DNA of 49,235 nucleotides, from NCBI GenBank assembly GCA_031291595.1, contig JARLIU010000011.1, forward strand, positions 1-49,235, given 5' to 3'. The DNA comes from Ancalomicrobiaceae bacterium (lineage in GTDB: Bacteria > Pseudomonadota > Alphaproteobacteria > Rhizobiales > Ancalomicrobiaceae). Position 1 is the first letter of the stretch; each line of letters starts with the position of its first letter. The notes under the pieces are model-generated. The model searched no databases and was not told the DNA's origin. It worked only from the letters and a program-made list of their open reading frames with translations. Shown here piece by piece: positions 35,598-45,515 of this stretch. Made by a program: the position numbers and the translations under genes.

Positions 35598-36127
35598 GCC
35601 TGAAGTCCTGGTGGCGATGGATCCGGGAATGGCTCCGGCAGCGCGCGCCGCTGCACATCGATTCCGCCGCGCCGGACGACGCCGATACCCTGGCGGCGAT
35701 CCATGCGGCCTGCTTCGCCCACGACTGGAACGCTGAGGAGATCGCCGCGCTATTGCGCGACGGCAACGTCATCGGCCTCGTCGCCAGGCGCACCGGCTTG
35801 TTTGGCCGGCGCCGCGCCATCGGCTTTCTGCTGTTGCGCACCGCCGCCGACGAGGCCGAAGTGCTGACCATCGCCGTCGATCCGCGCCGGCGCCGATTGG
35901 GCTGCGGGCGCAAGCTGCTGGAGGCCGGGCTGCGGCGCCTCTATCGTGACCGCATCGACGCGCTGTTTCTCGAAGTCGAGGCCGGCAATCAGCCGGCCCT
36001 TGCGCTTTACCGCCGTCTCGGCTTTACCCAGGTGGGCGAACGGCGCGGCTACTACGGCCATTCGGATGGCACGAGTTCGGCGGCGCTCGTCATGCGCGTC
36101 GAACTGGTGCGGTCGAAGCGGCGATGA
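35594..36127 (+). CDS. rimI: Ribosomal protein S18 N-acetyltransferase-like GNAT (RimI)
   Basis: 177 residues, start fixed by the ATGA overlap with tsaB. GNAT fold: [40 protein letters not shown] (the acetyl-CoA-binding R-x-x-G-x-G/A turn is RRRLGCG), [20 protein letters not shown]. An Arg/Trp-rich N-terminal extension ([19 protein letters not shown]) is longer than in E. coli RimI. Expected to acetylate the N-terminus of S18 or related proteins. Overlaps plsC by 4 bp. Confidence 0.92.
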   Translation: MSLKSWWRWIREWLRQRAPLHIDSAAPDDADTLAAIHAACFAHDWNAEEIAALLRDGNVIGLVARRTGLFGRRRAIGFLLLRTAADEAEVLTIAVDPRRRRLGCGRKLLEAGLRRLYRDRIDALFLEVEAGNQPALALYRRLGFTQVGERRGYYGHSDGTSSAALVMRVELVRSKRR

Positions 36128-36903
36128 GACAGCTCCTTGTGGCATTGACGATCCTCTGGCTGGTGGCGGTCACGCTCGCCGTGCTTCCGGTGCAGATGCT
36201 TGCCGCCGGCGCCGATTGGCCGCTCGCCCGGCAGCTGCCGGTGTGGTGGCATGGTTTCGTGCTGCGCCGGTTGGGGGTGCGGGTGACCGAAGCCGGCGGA
36301 CCGGCGAACGACCGGCCGCTGCTGATCACCGCCAACCACATCTCCTGGCTCGACATTTCCGTGCTGGCGAGCCGGACGTCGCTTTCCTTCGTCGCCAAAT
36401 CGGAAGTGGCGTCCTGGCCGATATTCGGGCTGTTCGCCAGATTGCAGCGCTGCATCTTCGTCGACCGCCAGCGGCGCACCGCCACCGGGGCGACGACCCG
36501 CGAGATCGGCGATCGGCTGAAGGCGGGCGACGCCATCGTGCTGTTCCCGGAAGGCACGTCCGGCGACGGCAACGGCATCCTGCCGTTCCGCTCCGCGCTC
36601 TTAGGCGCGGCCCGTGCGGCGATCGGGGAGGGGGAGGGCACCGTATGGGTCCAGCCGGTGGCCATCCGCTACCGCCGCCTGCAGGGCCTGCCGATCGGCC
36701 GCTTCGAACGGCCGCGGCTCGCCTGGTACGGCAACATGGACCTCATCCCGCATCTTCTGGCCGCCTTCAGCCTTGTCGCCGTCGATGTCGACGTGATCTG
36801 GGGCGAGCCGATCGCCACGACGGACGCCAGCGACCGCAAGACGCTGGCGGCGACGCTCGAGCGCTGCGTCACCCGGCTGTACAGCGGCGACGAAGCGGCC
36901 TGA
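36124..36903 (+). CDS. plsC: 1-acylglycerol-3-phosphate O-acyltransferase family protein (PlsC/OlsA-like)
   Basis: 259 residues, start in an ATGA overlap with rimI. N-terminal membrane anchor ([20 protein letters not shown]). Acyltransferase blocks: block I NHISWLD (H-x4-D), block [14 protein letters not shown], block [23 protein letters not shown], block [10 protein letters not shown]. Such enzymes place the second acyl chain on lysophosphatidic acid; in rhizobia a close relative, OlsA, acylates lyso-ornithine lipid. Given the OlsB-type gene 12 kb away, either role is possible and sequence alone does not decide. Confidence 0.88.
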   Translation: MRQLLVALTILWLVAVTLAVLPVQMLAAGADWPLARQLPVWWHGFVLRRLGVRVTEAGGPANDRPLLITANHISWLDISVLASRTSLSFVAKSEVASWPIFGLFARLQRCIFVDRQRRTATGATTREIGDRLKAGDAIVLFPEGTSGDGNGILPFRSALLGAARAAIGEGEGTVWVQPVAIRYRRLQGLPIGRFERPRLAWYGNMDLIPHLLAAFSLVAVDVDVIWGEPIATTDASDRKTLAATLERCVTRLYSGDEAA

Positions 36904-36995
36904 AGCGGTTGTCCTTCCCAATTCCGGCGAATTCCGGTAAAGAACTCGGTGGCCGAAGGTCGGAACTTGACGAAATTTGGGAGCGGTCGGGACGT

Positions 36996-38420
36996 ATGAC
37001 GGGTGAGAAGCGCGCAGGCGAGCGCAAGGTCTTCGTCAAGACCTACGGCTGTCAGATGAATGTCTACGACTCCGACCGCATGATCGATGTCCTCGCCACT
37101 GAGGGCTATGTCGCTACGGACAATGCCGAAGCCGCCGATCTGGTCATTCTCAACACCTGCCATATCCGCGAGAAGGCGGCGGAAAAGGTCTATTCCGACA
37201 TTGGCCGCTATCGCGATGTGAAGCAGGCGCGCGCCCTCGAGGGGCATCGGACGATGATCGCGGTTGCCGGCTGTGTCGCTCAGGCCGAGGGCCTGGAGAT
37301 CGCCCGCCGCGCCCCTGCCGTCGATCTGGTGGTCGGCCCGCAGTCCTATCACCGCCTGCCGGACCTTCTCGTCGAGGCCGCCGACCGCACCCGTCAGTCC
37401 CGGGTGGTGGCGACCGATTTCGACGTCGAGGCCAAATTCGCCGAGATGCCTTTGCCCCGGCCCGCGGTGACCGCATCGCGTGGGCCGACGGCGTTTCTGA
37501 CGGTGCAGGAAGGCTGCGACAAGTTCTGCACTTTCTGCGTCGTGCCCTACACCCGCGGGGCCGAAGTGTCGCGCCCCGCCGCCCAGGTGATCGCCGAGGC
37601 CGAACGGCTCGCCGCAGCCGGCGTGCGCGAGGTGACGCTGTTGGGCCAGAACGTCAACGCCTACCACGGCGAAGGCCCGGACGGCGGCCGCTGGTCGCTG
37701 GCGCGGCTCATCTATCGCCTCGCCGAGATCCCCGGCCTCGACCGGCTGCGCTACACCACCAGCCACCCGCGCGACATGGGCGACGACCTGATCGCCGCCC
37801 ACGCCGAACTGCCGGCGCTGATGCCCTATCTGCACCTGCCGGTGCAGTCCGGATCCGACCGCATCCTGGCCGCGATGAATCGCCGCCATGTTGCGGCCGA
37901 CTATCTGCGCCTCATAGAGCGCATACGTCGCGCCCGCCCCGACATGGCGCTGTCCGGCGATTTCATCGTCGGCTTCCCCGGCGAGACCGATGCCGACTTC
38001 GAGGCGACCATGCGGCTGGTCGAACACGTGCGCTACGCCGCCTGCTTTTCGTTCAAATATTCGCCCCGCCCCGGCACGCCGGCGGCCGGCGACGCCGACC
38101 AGGTGGCTGAGGCGGTGAAATCCGAGCGGCTGCAGCGGCTGCAGGCGCTGATCAACGACCAGACGCACGAGTTCAACGCGGCAACCGTCGGCAAGGCGGT
38201 CGATGTGCTGATCGAGAAGGCCGGCCGCCACCGGGGACAGCTCGTCGGCCGGTCGCCGTGGTTGCAGCCGGTACACATCGACGGACCGGCGGAGTGGATC
38301 GGTTCGGTGCGCAAGGTCGCCATCGAGCGGGCGGAAGGCTTCAGTCTTTTCGGCTGCGTCCTCTCGACGCCGGACGCGGAAGGCCGGATGATGTCCGCGA
38401 CGATGACATGCGCGGGTTGA
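36996..38420 (+). CDS. miaB: tRNA-2-methylthio-N6-dimethylallyladenosine synthase MiaB
   Basis: Radical SAM methylthiotransferase acting on i6A37 of tRNAs that read UNN codons. 474 residues from ATG 36996 ([20 protein letters not shown]). Three domains: N-terminal UPF0004 domain with three cluster Cys ([34 protein letters not shown]), radical SAM core with [20 protein letters not shown] (C-x3-C-x2-C) followed by [13 protein letters not shown] and [16 protein letters not shown], and a C-terminal TRAM domain. The very long open frame upstream is a shadow of rimI and plsC. phoH follows after about 75 bp. Confidence 0.97.
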   Translation: MTGEKRAGERKVFVKTYGCQMNVYDSDRMIDVLATEGYVATDNAEAADLVILNTCHIREKAAEKVYSDIGRYRDVKQARALEGHRTMIAVAGCVAQAEGLEIARRAPAVDLVVGPQSYHRLPDLLVEAADRTRQSRVVATDFDVEAKFAEMPLPRPAVTASRGPTAFLTVQEGCDKFCTFCVVPYTRGAEVSRPAAQVIAEAERLAAAGVREVTLLGQNVNAYHGEGPDGGRWSLARLIYRLAEIPGLDRLRYTTSHPRDMGDDLIAAHAELPALMPYLHLPVQSGSDRILAAMNRRHVAADYLRLIERIRRARPDMALSGDFIVGFPGETDADFEATMRLVEHVRYAACFSFKYSPRPGTPAAGDADQVAEAVKSERLQRLQALINDQTHEFNAATVGKAVDVLIEKAGRHRGQLVGRSPWLQPVHIDGPAEWIGSVRKVAIERAEGFSLFGCVLSTPDAEGRMMSATMTCAG

Positions 38421-38495
38421 TTCGAACGGAATGAACGCGCGGAGCGGTTCCGAGGCATGACGCCGGAGCTGCCGGCGCTGGGAGGGAGGATCTCA

Positions 38496-39641
38496 GTGAG
38501 CGAGACGATCAGGCCGAAGTCTCCGATGTCCCCAGCGGCAAAGCCGCCCCTCGCAACCCCCTTCGTCCGCGCAGTCGGGCCAACGCTCGTGCCCCATGCT
38601 TCAGATCTCACCCACGTGGTGCTTGCCTTCGATGACAACCGTCTGGTCGGCGACCTCTACGGCCAATTCGACCAGAATTTGGCGGAAATCGAACGCCGCT
38701 TGGCGGTCAGCGCCGTGGCCCGTGGCAATCAGGTGACCATCAAGGGCGCGCATGAGGCGTGCGAACAGGCCCGCGACGTGCTGGAGAGCCTTTACGAGCG
38801 GCTGCATGCGGGCGAAGAGATCTTGCCCGGCGATGTCGACGGTGCCATCCGTATGGCCGCCTCGCGTGGAGCGCAGCTGCCGCTGCCGACCTTCGAACCC
38901 AAGGCGCGCTTCCAGCCGGCGCAGATTGCGACGCGACGCAAGACCGTCGTCGCCCGCACCCCCGGTCAGGACGCCTACATAAGGGCGCTCGACCGCGCCG
39001 ACATGATCTTCGGCGTCGGCCCGGCCGGTACCGGCAAGACCTATCTCGCGGTGGCTTACGCCGCGGCGCTGATCGAGCGCGGCGAGGCGACGCGGCTCAT
39101 TCTGTCGCGCCCGGCGGTCGAGGCCGGCGAACGCCTCGGCTTCCTGCCCGGCGATATGAAGGAAAAGGTCGATCCGTACCTGCGGCCGCTCTACGACGCG
39201 CTCTACGACATGATGCTGGCGGAAAAGGTCGAGCGCGGGCTGCAGTCCGGCATGATCGAAGTCGCCCCGCTCGCCTTCATGCGCGGCCGCACCCTCGCCA
39301 ACGCCGTCGTGCTCTTGGACGAGGCGCAGAACTGCACCACGATGCAGATGAAGATGTTCCTGACGCGCCTGGGCGAGAACTCCAAAATGATCGTCACCGG
39401 CGATCCGTCGCAGGTCGATCTCGGTCCCGGCCAGCGTTCCGGTCTCGTCGATGCGCTCGACATCCTGAAAGGCGTCGAGGGCGTCGTCACCGTGCATTTC
39501 AACGAGACCGACGTCGTCCGCCACGAGCTGGTCGCCCGCATCGTCAAGGCCTACGACGATCGCTCGCGCCAGAAGCTGGCCGCCAAACAAGGCAGCGAGG
39601 CCGCCGATGCCGGCCTCGACACCACCGGGCGGCCGGGATGA
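38496..39641 (+). CDS. PhoH family P-loop ATPase (YbeZ)
   Basis: 381 residues. GTG 38496 is preferred because GGAGGA lies at 38485-38490, 5 nt upstream; ATG 38457 in the same frame has a GAGG too close to work. The N-terminal KH-like region includes [20 protein letters not shown]. The ATPase core has [20 protein letters not shown] (Walker A), [40 protein letters not shown] (Walker B) and [18 protein letters not shown]. YbeZ works with the RNase YbeY and is coupled to it here by an ATGA overlap. The miaB-phoH-ybeY-corC-lnt run is a conserved cluster. Confidence 0.94.
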   Translation: MSETIRPKSPMSPAAKPPLATPFVRAVGPTLVPHASDLTHVVLAFDDNRLVGDLYGQFDQNLAEIERRLAVSAVARGNQVTIKGAHEACEQARDVLESLYERLHAGEEILPGDVDGAIRMAASRGAQLPLPTFEPKARFQPAQIATRRKTVVARTPGQDAYIRALDRADMIFGVGPAGTGKTYLAVAYAAALIERGEATRLILSRPAVEAGERLGFLPGDMKEKVDPYLRPLYDALYDMMLAEKVERGLQSGMIEVAPLAFMRGRTLANAVVLLDEAQNCTTMQMKMFLTRLGENSKMIVTGDPSQVDLGPGQRSGLVDALDILKGVEGVVTVHFNETDVVRHELVARIVKAYDDRSRQKLAAKQGSEAADAGLDTTGRPG

Positions 39642-40159
39642 GCAGGGAAGACGCCGGCACTGCACTGGCCGTCGACATCTCCGTCGAGGCCGAGGCCTGG
39701 GGTGAGGAAGCGGCGTTGCGACCGCTGGTCGAACGCACGCTGACGACTGCGGCGGACGTCGGCCGGTTCGATCTCCCCGCCCATGTCGAAGTCTCGCTGC
39801 TGCTGACCGACGACGCGCGCATCCAGGTACTGAACCGCGTCTGGCGCGGCAAGGACATGCCGACCAACGTGCTGTCGTTCCCGGCAGGGCCCGAAGCCGC
39901 CAAGGACGGGCTGCCGGACGACGCCAGGCCGCTGCTCCTCGGCGACATCGTCCTCGCCCGCGAGACCGTCGTTCGCGAGGCCGCGGCCGAGGGCAAGACG
40001 CTAGAGGCCCACGTCTGTCACCTTCTTGTGCACGGTTTTCTGCATCTTCTGGGTTACGATCACGAGATCGACGACGCGGCCGAAGAGATGGAGTCGCTCG
40101 AAACCGAGATTCTGGCCGCACTCGGAATTGCCGATCCGTACGCCGAGGTTTCGACTTGA
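39638..40159 (+). CDS. ybeY: Endoribonuclease YbeY (rRNA maturation and quality control)
   Basis: 173 residues, start overlapping the phoH stop. Metal-binding signature [16 protein letters not shown] (H-x3-H-x5-H), with upstream [19 protein letters not shown] and [12 protein letters not shown]. Single-strand-specific metalloendonuclease needed for 16S rRNA 3'-end maturation. Probably part of one operon with miaB, phoH, corC and lnt; corC begins 135 bp further. Confidence 0.96.
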   Translation: MSREDAGTALAVDISVEAEAWGEEAALRPLVERTLTTAADVGRFDLPAHVEVSLLLTDDARIQVLNRVWRGKDMPTNVLSFPAGPEAAKDGLPDDARPLLLGDIVLARETVVREAAAEGKTLEAHVCHLLVHGFLHLLGYDHEIDDAAEEMESLETEILAALGIADPYAEVST

Positions 40160-40294
40160 GGCTTTGGTCCGGACCTGAGAAACTGGGACGGATTGCGGCC
40201 ATCCAGGTGGAATGGCGCATGACCGCACAGACGAGGACGCCCGATTTCGACCGGCCGGCGCTACGCCCCCCGGGCGGATCAAGGGTTGGATGAG

Positions 40295-41335
40295 ATGAAC
40301 GATACGCAGTCTTCTAGTACCGGGTCCGGTGGCGAAAGTCTTTCGACGCCGGACGCCCACGAACGATCCGGCGAAAGCTGGCTCGAGCGCTTTATGGTCG
40401 CCGTCGGATTGAGGCAGTCGGCCAGTGACCTGCGCGAAAGCCTCGAGACGGTGCTCGAACAGGACGGCAGCGCCAACCAGCTGTTCTCGCCCGTCGAGCG
40501 GACGATGATCCGCAACATCCTGCAATTGCGCGAAACCCGCGTCGAGGACGTGATGCTGCCGCGCTCGGCCATCGACGCCGTCGACCTCGATACGAATATC
40601 GCCAGCCTGATGGCGATCTTCGCCGCCACCGGCCATAGCCGCATGCCGGTCTACCGCGACAGCCTCGACGATGCCCTCGGCATGATCCATGTGCGCGACC
40701 TGATGAACTGGATCGCCCGCGCGGCCGGCGCCACCGTTGTCGACGACGAGCCGCCGCCGCCGGAGCGCGTATCGCTCGCCGGCATCGATCTGTCGATGAA
40801 ACTCGCCGATGCCGAACTGGTCCGCCCGGTGCTGTTCGTGCCGCAGTCGATGCCGGTGACCGATCTGCTCGCCAAGATGCAGGCGAGCCGCATCCAGATC
40901 GCGCTGGTCATCGACGAATACGGTGGCGTCGACGGGCTCGTCAGTCTCGAAGACATCGTCGAGACGGTGGTCGGCGACATCGAGGACGAGCACGACACCG
41001 ACGAAGACGAAGGCAGCCTGCAGGCGATCGGCGAGGGCCAGTGGATCGCCGACGGCTCGGTGCTGCTGGAAGAAGCCAGCGCCAAGACCGGCATCGACTT
41101 CTCCAAGGTCGATCTGGCCGAGGATGTCGATACGCTCGGCGGTCTGGCCTTTGCGCTGTTCGGCCGCGTGCCGAGCCCCGGCGAGAGCCGGGAGGCGGAA
41201 GAACTGCCTGGGCTGGTGTTCGAGATCATCGAGGCCGACAAGCGCCGGATCAAGCGGTTGCGCTTGCGACGGGCAACCTCGGCGTCTGCTGGGGCCCCGG
41301 AGCTGGTCGCTGACGCCACGGCCGACGGAGGCTGA
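40295..41335 (+). CDS. corC: CorC/HlyC family CBS-domain protein (YbeX)
   Basis: 346 residues from ATG 40295; a TTG at 40286 is possible. A disordered acidic N-terminus leads to ERTMIRNILQLRETRVEDVM and LPRSAIDAVD, then two CBS domains (residues about 80-200, with HSRMPVYRDSLDDALGMIHV and LALVIDEYGGVDGLVSLEDI-like text) and the C-terminal CorC_HlyC domain (GLAFALFGRVPSPGE). Associated with Mg2+/Co2+ efflux in enterics and with ribosome function through YbeY/YbeZ; the precise role is unsettled. No membrane segments, so it acts in the cytosol or on a membrane partner. Confidence 0.93.
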   Translation: MNDTQSSSTGSGGESLSTPDAHERSGESWLERFMVAVGLRQSASDLRESLETVLEQDGSANQLFSPVERTMIRNILQLRETRVEDVMLPRSAIDAVDLDTNIASLMAIFAATGHSRMPVYRDSLDDALGMIHVRDLMNWIARAAGATVVDDEPPPPERVSLAGIDLSMKLADAELVRPVLFVPQSMPVTDLLAKMQASRIQIALVIDEYGGVDGLVSLEDIVETVVGDIEDEHDTDEDEGSLQAIGEGQWIADGSVLLEEASAKTGIDFSKVDLAEDVDTLGGLAFALFGRVPSPGESREAEELPGLVFEIIEADKRRIKRLRLRRATSASAGAPELVADATADGG

Positions 41336-41508
41336 GGCCCCGGCCGGTTTGGCGTTCCCGTTGGCGAACCGGCCGTATTGCCGCCATGCTCTGCCGCTCT
41401 TTGAGGCCGGTCGGTGGGTCGGACGATTCGGCTCCCCGCCGTGCCGCCGCCTGGACGCCTGTCCACACCCAGCCGTCTTCACCAGTCACCCCCATCCGGA
41501 CCGCCCGC

Positions 41509-43110
41509 ATGCTGGCTCGCCTCTCGGGATCAGTCGCCCTGCAAGGGGGGGGCGTCCGCTTTCTGCTGGCGCTGGCAGCGGGGGGGCTCGCCGCCTTCGC
41601 CCAGGCGCCGTACCATGCCTTCCCGGTGTTGTGGGTGGCGCTGCCCGTGCTGGTGTGGCTGCTCGATGGCGCGGTCGGTGCCGGCGGCCCGTTGCGCAGG
41701 CTGCTGCCGGCCTTCGTCGTCGGCTGGGCCTTCGGCTTCGGCTATTTCTTGAACGGCCTGTGGTGGATCGGCGAAGCCTTCCTGGTCGATGCCGATCAGT
41801 ATGCGTGGCTGATGCCGGTCGCGGTCGTGGCGCTGCCGGCCGGCCTCGCCCTGTTTACCGCCGTCGCGACGATGCTGGCGCGGGCGTTCTGGTCGGACGG
41901 TCCGACGCGCATCGCGGTCCTGGCGCTTGTCTGGGCGGCCAGCGAGTTCGCCCGCGGCCATGTGCTGACCGGCTTTCCCTGGAATGATCTCGGCTACGGG
42001 CTCGCCGCCAACGACGTGCTGATGCAGTCGGCCGCGCTTGTCGGCCTGCACGGGCTGACGCTGCCGGCAATCCTCATCTTCGCCGCCCCGGCCGCGCTCG
42101 ATGGCCGGCGCGGCGGACGCCGGTTCGTTGCCGCCAATCTCGTACTGCTTCTTGCCATGGTCGGCTATGGCATCGTCCGCCTCGCCGGCGCGCCGCACGA
42201 TACGGTTGCCGGCGTGAAGCTTCGCCTGATGCAGCCGGCCGTAACCGAATGGAGCAAATGGCGCCCCGAGGGCCGGGCCAAGCTGCTCAATTCCTATGTC
42301 GAACTGTCCTCGACGTCACCGACCGGCGAGAACAAGGGGCTGGCCGGCATCACTCAGCTGATCTGGCCGGAATCGCCCTTCTCCTTCGTCCTGGCGCGTG
42401 AGCCCTGGGCCCTGGCGACCATCGCCGACATGCTGAAGTCCGGCCCGACATCGCTGATCACCGGCGCGGTGCGCGTCGAACCGCCGACGGCCGGCGAGAC
42501 GCGGCCGCGCTTCTACAATTCGATCTACGTCATCGGCCCCGATGGCGGCATCACCGGCGCCTACGACAAGGCGCATCTCGTGCCCTTCGGCGAATACATG
42601 CCGCTCGAGTGGCTGTTCGGTTGGATCGGCCTGAAGCAGCTCACGCAGATCAAGTCGCCCTTCTCCGCCGGGCCGGGTCCGCGCACCCTTGCCGTGCCCG
42701 GAGCGCCCGATGCCGGCATGACCATCTGCTATGAAGCCGTCTTTCCCAACGAAGTCGTCGATCCGGCCGAACGGCCAGGCTGGCTTGTCAACCTGACAAA
42801 CGACGCTTGGTTCGGCTTGACTCCCGGCCCCTACCAGCACTTGCACCAGGCGCGGCTACGCGCGGTTGAGGAAGGGCTGCCGATGGTCCGAGTCGCGAAT
42901 TCCGGCATTTCGGCAGTGATTGACGCGTGGGGAAGGGTCGTCGCTGAGCTTCCGTTAGGGAAACGTGGGGTACTGGATGTCGATCTACCGGCGGCCGCAC
43001 CGTCTACTCTCTACAGTAACGCTCGTCATCTTGGAGAGACCCTCGAATTCATTGCAATATGTGTCTTCACGATTTGGCGGCGGCGGTCGCGACGGCACAA
43101 TCATCGTTGA
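41509..43110 (+). CDS. lnt: Apolipoprotein N-acyltransferase Lnt (ActA of rhizobia)
   Basis: Adds the third acyl chain to lipoproteins at the periplasmic face of the inner membrane. 533 residues from ATG 41509 (MLARLSGSVALQGGGVRFLL); the frame is open from 41386, but the extra part is not family-like. About six to seven membrane helices in residues 15-220, then the nitrilase domain with the catalytic triad Glu in IWPESPFSF, Lys in AYDKAHLVPFGEYMP and Cys in TICYEAVFP, plus LVNLTNDAWFGLTPGPYQHL and a last membrane helix near the end. In Sinorhizobium the homologue ActA is needed for acid tolerance and sits next to phrR, as here. Confidence 0.96.
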   Translation: MLARLSGSVALQGGGVRFLLALAAGGLAAFAQAPYHAFPVLWVALPVLVWLLDGAVGAGGPLRRLLPAFVVGWAFGFGYFLNGLWWIGEAFLVDADQYAWLMPVAVVALPAGLALFTAVATMLARAFWSDGPTRIAVLALVWAASEFARGHVLTGFPWNDLGYGLAANDVLMQSAALVGLHGLTLPAILIFAAPAALDGRRGGRRFVAANLVLLLAMVGYGIVRLAGAPHDTVAGVKLRLMQPAVTEWSKWRPEGRAKLLNSYVELSSTSPTGENKGLAGITQLIWPESPFSFVLAREPWALATIADMLKSGPTSLITGAVRVEPPTAGETRPRFYNSIYVIGPDGGITGAYDKAHLVPFGEYMPLEWLFGWIGLKQLTQIKSPFSAGPGPRTLAVPGAPDAGMTICYEAVFPNEVVDPAERPGWLVNLTNDAWFGLTPGPYQHLHQARLRAVEEGLPMVRVANSGISAVIDAWGRVVAELPLGKRGVLDVDLPAAAPSTLYSNARHLGETLEFIAICVFTIWRRRSRRHNHR

Positions 43111-43311
43111 CTTTGAGCCGCGCTCGGCCCAAAGATACAACCATGGGCGGCCGAAAATACAAATACCGGGCCACCCGTTGGTCTATATGAAATCCGTCCG
43201 GCCGAATCAGTCAAGTAACAAAGGGCGTGTATTGGAGATGCGCGAACCCATAAGAAAATGTCGCTTGAGCTGATGCCCGGGCAGTCGCAGATACAAAAAC
43301 GCAGGTTCCAA

Positions 43312-43725
43312 ATGGCTAGCAAAAAATCCCCGAATCCCATCGATATCCACGTTGGCAGTCGCGTCAGGCTGCGTCGCATGATGCTCGGCATGAGCCAGGA
43401 AAAGCTCGGCGAACATCTCGGCATTACGTTTCAGCAGATCCAGAAGTACGAGAAGGGCACCAACCGTATCGGCGCCAGCCGTCTTCAAGCGATCGCGCGA
43501 GTTCTGAGCGTGCCGCCGGCCTTCTTCTTTGAAGATGCTCCGGGCGGAATGCCCGTGGCCGGCAACCAGGGGTTCGATGAGCCGCAGGCTGCATCCTACG
43601 TCGTCGACTTCCTGTCGAGCTCGGAGGGTTTGTCGCTCAACAAGTCTTTCGTGCGCATCAAAGATGCCAAGATTCGCAAGAAGATCGTCGATCTCGTTCG
43701 CTCGATCGCGGGCGAAGAAGAGTGA
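43312..43725 (+). CDS. phrR: PhrR-like XRE/Cro-CI regulator
   Basis: 137 residues from ATG 43312 (MASKKSPNPIDIHVGSRVRL); upstream in-frame ATG 43258 adds unlikely residues. HTH at about residues 14-68: RRMMLGMSQEKLGEHLGITF, QQIQKYEKGTNRIGASRLQA. A flexible middle and a C-terminal helix KDAKIRKKIVDLVRSIAGEE follow. Position between lnt (actA) and metK, and length, match PhrR of Sinorhizobium, a regulator gene induced by low pH and other stresses. The region before it (43111-43311) is AT-richer than the rest and probably holds its promoter. Confidence 0.88.
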   Translation: MASKKSPNPIDIHVGSRVRLRRMMLGMSQEKLGEHLGITFQQIQKYEKGTNRIGASRLQAIARVLSVPPAFFFEDAPGGMPVAGNQGFDEPQAASYVVDFLSSSEGLSLNKSFVRIKDAKIRKKIVDLVRSIAGEEE

Positions 43726-43861
43726 CATTTCGGCTGCAACCAGACCGGAACCAATCGTTCGAAGCGTTTTGACACGCCGGGACCGGATGTGCCGGCGGTA
43801 CATCCGGCTGACTGGCGTGTCGGCCGAACGGCTGGCCGGTTTCAATCGGCGAATGCGGACG

Positions 43862-43886
43862 GCCTCGAGCCAATGCGGCTCGAGGC
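43862..43886 (+). terminator. Hairpin downstream of phrR
   Basis: Perfect 10-bp stem GCCTCGAGCC / GGCTCGAGGC with the loop AATGC, 137 nt after the phrR stop. The following GTATTGGGG is not a U-tract, so it is a weak terminator or a structured RNA element. Confidence 0.45.
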
Positions 43887-44189
43887 GTATTGGGGATTGC
43901 TGCGGATTTCGCCGCAAATCCCGCTCCAACTCTTTGATGTCGATCGCGTTTACGAGTTTCGACCCGAAGCGGTCCAAGCTCGTCGCGACCGAAGTCGGCG
44001 GGCCGTGGCGTTTCGGCGGAGGCGTACCGGCCTGACCGAAGCAGCCCAGCCCTTGCAGCGGGCGGTAGCCAGCCATGTTTACGTAATATCTCGGCTGGCG
44101 GCGGAGGATCGACCCCGTAGTTTCGTTCGATGTCGATCAATCCCGGCAGATTATTTTCCAATCTGACCGAGCGTTGGAATGGCCGACCC

Positions 44190-44218
44190 TTGACCGAAAA
44201 TCAGCGGGACTGCTAGAC
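44190..44218 (+). promoter_or_regulatory. Possible metK promoter
   Basis: TTGACC at 44190-44195 and CTAGAC at 44213-44218 with a 17-bp spacer. The -35 is good and the -10 only moderate. Would give a leader of about 55-60 nt. Confidence 0.3.
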
Positions 44219-44281
44219 GACTTCGTCCGGGCGTCCGCTCGACGCGCGAAGGGTTCCGGAGCATCCGCAAGCGAGGCTGTC

Positions 44282-45484
44282 GTGGCACGTTCAAACTATC
44301 TCTTCACCAGTGAGTCTGTTTCGGAAGGTCATCCGGACAAGGTCTGCGATCGCATTTCGGACGAGATCGTCGACGCTTTCTTCCGCCTCGGCCCGGAATA
44401 CGGCTGGAACCCCTGGCACCTCAGGTGCGCGGCCGAAACCTTGGCGACCACCAACCGTGTCGTCATCGCCGGCGAGACCCGCGGCCCGGCGCAGATCACC
44501 AAGGACCTGATCGTTCACCTCGCCCGCATGGCGATCCGTGACATCGGCTACGAGCAGGACGGCTTCCACTGGGACACGGCCGAGTTCGAGGTGCTGCTGC
44601 ACGCCCAGTCGGCCGACATCGCTCAGGGCGTCGATGCCGCCGGCAACAAGGACGAGGGTGCCGGCGACCAGGGCATCATGTTCGGTTACGCCTGCCGCGA
44701 GACGCCGGAACTGATGCCGGCGCCGATCTACTATGCCCACAAGATCCTCGAGGACCTGGCCAGGGCTCGCAAGTCCGGCAAGGGCCCGGCGGCCGTGCTC
44801 GGTCCCGACGCCAAGAGTCAGGTCACCGTCGCCTACGAGAACGGCAAGCCGGTCGGCGCCCGCCAGATCGTCCTCTCCACCCAGCATCTGGACGAGGCGC
44901 TGTCGTCGTCCGACATCCGCAAGATCGTCGAGCCGTTCATCGTCGCCGCACTGCCGGCCGGCTGGGTGAGCGCGGACACCGTCTGGCACGTCAATCCGAC
45001 CGGCAAGTTCGTCATCGGCGGACCGGACGGCGATTCGGGCCTTACCGGCCGCAAGATCATCGTCGACACCTACGGCGGCGCGGCCCCGCACGGCGGCGGC
45101 GCCTTCTCCGGCAAGGATCCGACCAAGGTCGACCGTTCCGCCGCCTATGCCGCGCGCTACCTCGCCAAGAATGTGGTTGCCGCCGACCTCGCCGATCGCG
45201 CCACCATCCAGCTTGCCTATGCCATCGGCGTCTCCGAGCCGCTCGCCATCTATGTCGACCTGCATGGCACCGGCCGCGTCGACGAGGCGAAGCTGGAAAA
45301 GGCGTTGCGCGAGGTCATCAGCCTGACGCCGCGCGGCATTCGTACCCATCTCGATCTGAACAAGCCGATCTATGCCCGCACCTCCGCCTATGGCCACTTC
45401 GGCCGGCCGGCCGATGCCGACGGCGGCTTCTCCTGGGAGAAGACCGACCTCGTCGCGGCGCTGAAGACGGCCGTCGGCGCCTGA
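44282..45484 (+). CDS. metK: S-adenosylmethionine synthetase MetK
   Basis: Makes SAM from methionine and ATP. 400 residues from GTG 44282, with GAGG at 44273-44276; this yields [20 protein letters not shown], the normal family N-terminus, whereas ATG 44174 would add 36 unrelated residues. Motifs: [20 protein letters not shown], the ATP-binding [15 protein letters not shown], the P-loop-like [20 protein letters not shown]. Supplies the cofactor for TrmB and RsmI encoded nearby. trmB follows after 31 bp. The metK-trmB pair is usual in rhizobia. Confidence 0.97.
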   Translation: MARSNYLFTSESVSEGHPDKVCDRISDEIVDAFFRLGPEYGWNPWHLRCAAETLATTNRVVIAGETRGPAQITKDLIVHLARMAIRDIGYEQDGFHWDTAEFEVLLHAQSADIAQGVDAAGNKDEGAGDQGIMFGYACRETPELMPAPIYYAHKILEDLARARKSGKGPAAVLGPDAKSQVTVAYENGKPVGARQIVLSTQHLDEALSSSDIRKIVEPFIVAALPAGWVSADTVWHVNPTGKFVIGGPDGDSGLTGRKIIVDTYGGAAPHGGGAFSGKDPTKVDRSAAYAARYLAKNVVAADLADRATIQLAYAIGVSEPLAIYVDLHGTGRVDEAKLEKALREVISLTPRGIRTHLDLNKPIYARTSAYGHFGRPADADGGFSWEKTDLVAALKTAVGA

Positions 45485-45515
45485 GCCGGGTGCGATCCCA
45501 AACGGGGATGCGTCG

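Larger units (their letters stand above)
43726..44281. other. Intergenic region / metK leader
   Basis: 556 bp between phrR and metK. Open frames on both strands cross it but none has a recognisable product or good start. It contains a strong hairpin (43862-43886), a smaller one (GGATTT / AAATCC near 43908-43925) and possible promoter elements before metK. I looked for SAM-II, SAM/SAH and SAM-V features and cannot identify one. Confidence 0.4.

Noticed and set aside
43207-44161. Open frames on the minus strand (and a plus-strand frame at 43789-44166) across the phrR-metK gap
   Set aside because: They overlap phrR, lack a ribosome binding site and have no family similarity I can recognise; possibly only leader DNA.
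43726-44281. SAM-II, SAM/SAH or other SAM riboswitch upstream of metK
   Set aside because: I could not match the conserved pseudoknot sequences; hairpins alone are not enough.
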